A DNA stretch of 64,000 bases, from contig NZ_VLKH01000010.1 in assembly GCF_007830175.1 (NCBI RefSeq), forward strand, positions 62,001-126,000. The letters are read 5' to 3'. Below are positions 62,789 to 64,000 of the stretch, one piece after another (within the stretch, counting starts at the first letter, position 1; each line of letters begins with the position of its first letter). The DNA is from Sedimentibacter saalensis (GTDB lineage Bacteria > Bacillota > Clostridia > Tissierellales > Sedimentibacteraceae). A model generated the notes under the pieces. The model saw only the letters and a list, made by a program, of their open reading frames with translations. It was not told the origin of the DNA and made no database searches. The translations under genes were made by a program, and so were the position numbers.

Positions 62789-64000
62789 AATGTATTCCTC
62801 GGCCATCAATATTCAGCAATGCCTCGTGAATGGACTCAGCTGTAGTTGGATGAGCGTATATAACGTGTGCAGCCTTATCAATAGTCAAACCTGAGACTAT
62901 TATGTTGCTGATTGTACTAAGCATGTCAGTAGCATGGACACCAACTATTGTTCCGCCTATGATTTTTCTTGTTTCCTTGTCAGCAATAAGTTTTACAAAG
63001 CCTTCTGTTTCCCCCATTGCTTGTGCCTTACCATTTGCCATTAATGGGAATTTGCCTGTCATGTAATCAATGTTTTGAGAATCTGCATCTTTTTCATTTA
63101 ATCCAACATGTGCAACTTCCGGCATTGTAAATATTGCACTTGGTATTAAATCATAGCACATTTCATTTTCAATTCCGTTTATATTATCTGCGGCTACAAT
63201 TCCTTGATGGGAAGCTATATGAGCTAGCTGTATCTTATTTGTTATATCACCGATTGCATATACATTTTGGTTGCTTGTTCTCATATGGGAATCAACCATT
63301 ATGCCGTTGCGTCTTTCATTAAGTTCTACCCCAAGCTTTGTTAAGTCTAAGGATTCAAGATTTGCCTTTCTTCCAACTGCCATGGCTACTTTTTCACTGA
63401 TAAGATATTTTGATTCGTTATTTTCATTGATTTCAACAATTTTTGTTCCATCTAATGCAGATTTAATAGCTGATGCCTTAGCACTCTCATAGATATTGAT
63501 TCCTTTTTCAATGGCAGATGTTTTAATTACTTCTGCTACATCCCCATCCATATTATTTAATATCTGAGGGAAGAATTCCACTACATTTACCTTAGTGCCT
63601 AAAGCGTTATAAATAAAGGCAAACTCCATACCTATAACTCCCCCACCAATGATTGTAAGTGATGAAGGCACTTCTGTCATCTCCAACAAATCCTGGCTTG
63701 TAAGAATGTCTTCACTGTCCGCACCTTCAATTGGAAGAATAGCTGTCTTTGATCCTGTAGCTATGATTAAGTTTTGGAATTTAATTGTAGCATCGATGGA
63801 TTTGTTTTTCACGGTGAGAGTTTCTGAATCTTTCACCTCAGCTTTGCCATTTAAATATTCTATCTCATGAACATTCATCAGGTGCTCAATGCCTGAAACC
63901 AATGTATTGACTACTTCATTTTTTCTGTTCATTATCTTTTCAAGAGAAAACTTTACTTCTCCTACTTCTATTCCGAAACTTTCAGAACGTCTTATTTTTT
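62781..64000 (-). CDS. lpdA: Dihydrolipoamide dehydrogenase, N-terminus beyond the window
   Basis: The 406 residues in the window run from the end of the first FAD domain. FQNLIIATGSKTAILPIEGA near 75 is the FAD/NAD link, LTIIGGGVIGMEFAFIYNALG near 118 the NAD-binding GxGxxG motif, NVYAIGDITNKIQLAHIA near 250 the second FAD site, and the C-terminal dimer domain ends with VIYAHPTTAESIHEALL, whose His-Pro-Thr with Glu is the active-site base pair. The redox CxxxxC disulfide is off the right edge. The frame stays open to the last base, past an internal ATG at 63932. It reoxidises the lipoyl arm of an oxo-acid, acetoin or glycine cleavage complex. Confidence 0.95.
   Translation of the reverse strand, partial: KIRRSESFGIEVGEVKFSLEKIMNRKNEVVNTLVSGIEHLMNVHEIEYLNGKAEVKDSETLTVKNKSIDATIKFQNLIIATGSKTAILPIEGADSEDILTSQDLLEMTEVPSSLTIIGGGVIGMEFAFIYNALGTKVNVVEFFPQILNNMDGDVAEVIKTSAIEKGINIYESAKASAIKSALDGTKIVEINENNESKYLISEKVAMAVGRKANLESLDLTKLGVELNERRNGIMVDSHMRTSNQNVYAIGDITNKIQLAHIASHQGIVAADNINGIENEMCYDLIPSAIFTMPEVAHVGLNEKDADSQNIDYMTGKFPLMANGKAQAMGETEGFVKLIADKETRKIIGGTIVGVHATDMLSTISNIIVSGLTIDKAAHVIYAHPTTAESIHEALLNIDGRGIHFA

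Noticed and set aside
1..64000. CRISPR array, tRNA or rRNA genes, intact prophage
   Set aside because: No regularly spaced repeats, cloverleaf sequences, rRNA blocks or phage structural genes were seen on either strand.

Overview
The window is AT-rich, low-GC Firmicutes DNA. Genes start with strong AGGAGG-type ribosome sites, often with TTG or GTG starts, and there is a T-box leader, sigma-54 control, an ECF sigma/RsiV pair, many amidohydrolases and peptidases, and NhaC-type antiporters. This suggests an anaerobic, amino-acid or purine fermenting clostridium (Tissierellia/Clostridia-like); the genus cannot be fixed from the sequence. I saw no rRNA, tRNA, CRISPR array or intact prophage.

Layout. 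1-2.5 kb: a serine recombinase running off the left edge, a four-helix membrane protein and a HEPN/zinc-ribbon protein; this is the accessory part with the best chance of an undescribed function. 2.5-5.3 kb: gene-poor DNA with a lone DegT-type PLP enzyme flanked by two oppositely oriented fragments of a dead creatininase gene. 5.3-14.7 kb (minus strand): an RpiR regulator, a NIF3 protein, a complete oligopeptide ABC importer (B, C, D, F, lipoprotein), a creatininase-family amidohydrolase and an M42 aminopeptidase, which together look like a peptide or modified-peptide scavenging operon. 14.9-17.7 kb: a graveyard of mobile-element pieces (IS1634-like transposase fragment, DUF3991 N-terminus, BlaI-like fragment, other remnants) with a small membrane protein and a GNAT enzyme between them. 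17.7-25.9 kb: a lipoprotein, a LUD protein, T-box controlled trpS, a MATE exporter, two M20 hydrolases and a divergent AraC regulator.

26.2-29.1 kb is a lipoate operon (lplA, free lipoyl domain, lipA, lipB). It is followed by a tiny Cys/His-rich protein made of two tandem repeats, an alpha/beta hydrolase, and a convergent cysteine-synthase-like/class-V aminotransferase pair. 34.3-45.8 kb is a large minus-strand catabolic cluster: KDPG aldolase, KDG kinase, a membrane protein, an aminotransferase, N-carbamoylase, hydantoin racemase, hydantoinase, a PAS/sigma-54 activator, then an NhaC-family transporter and an amidohydrolase behind a near-perfect -24/-12 promoter. The central enzymes spell out hydantoin to N-carbamoyl amino acid to amino acid to keto acid.

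46-61.7 kb is mainly signalling and envelope: a LuxR regulator, a SigV/RsiV-like lysozyme-response pair, a diguanylate cyclase divergent from an HD-GYP phosphodiesterase, a four-gene operon of DUF3592-like membrane proteins with a large lipoprotein, an MFS-LuxR fusion, another NhaC antiporter and a second diguanylate cyclase. The right edge holds a second lplA translationally coupled to a dihydrolipoamide dehydrogenase that continues beyond the window.
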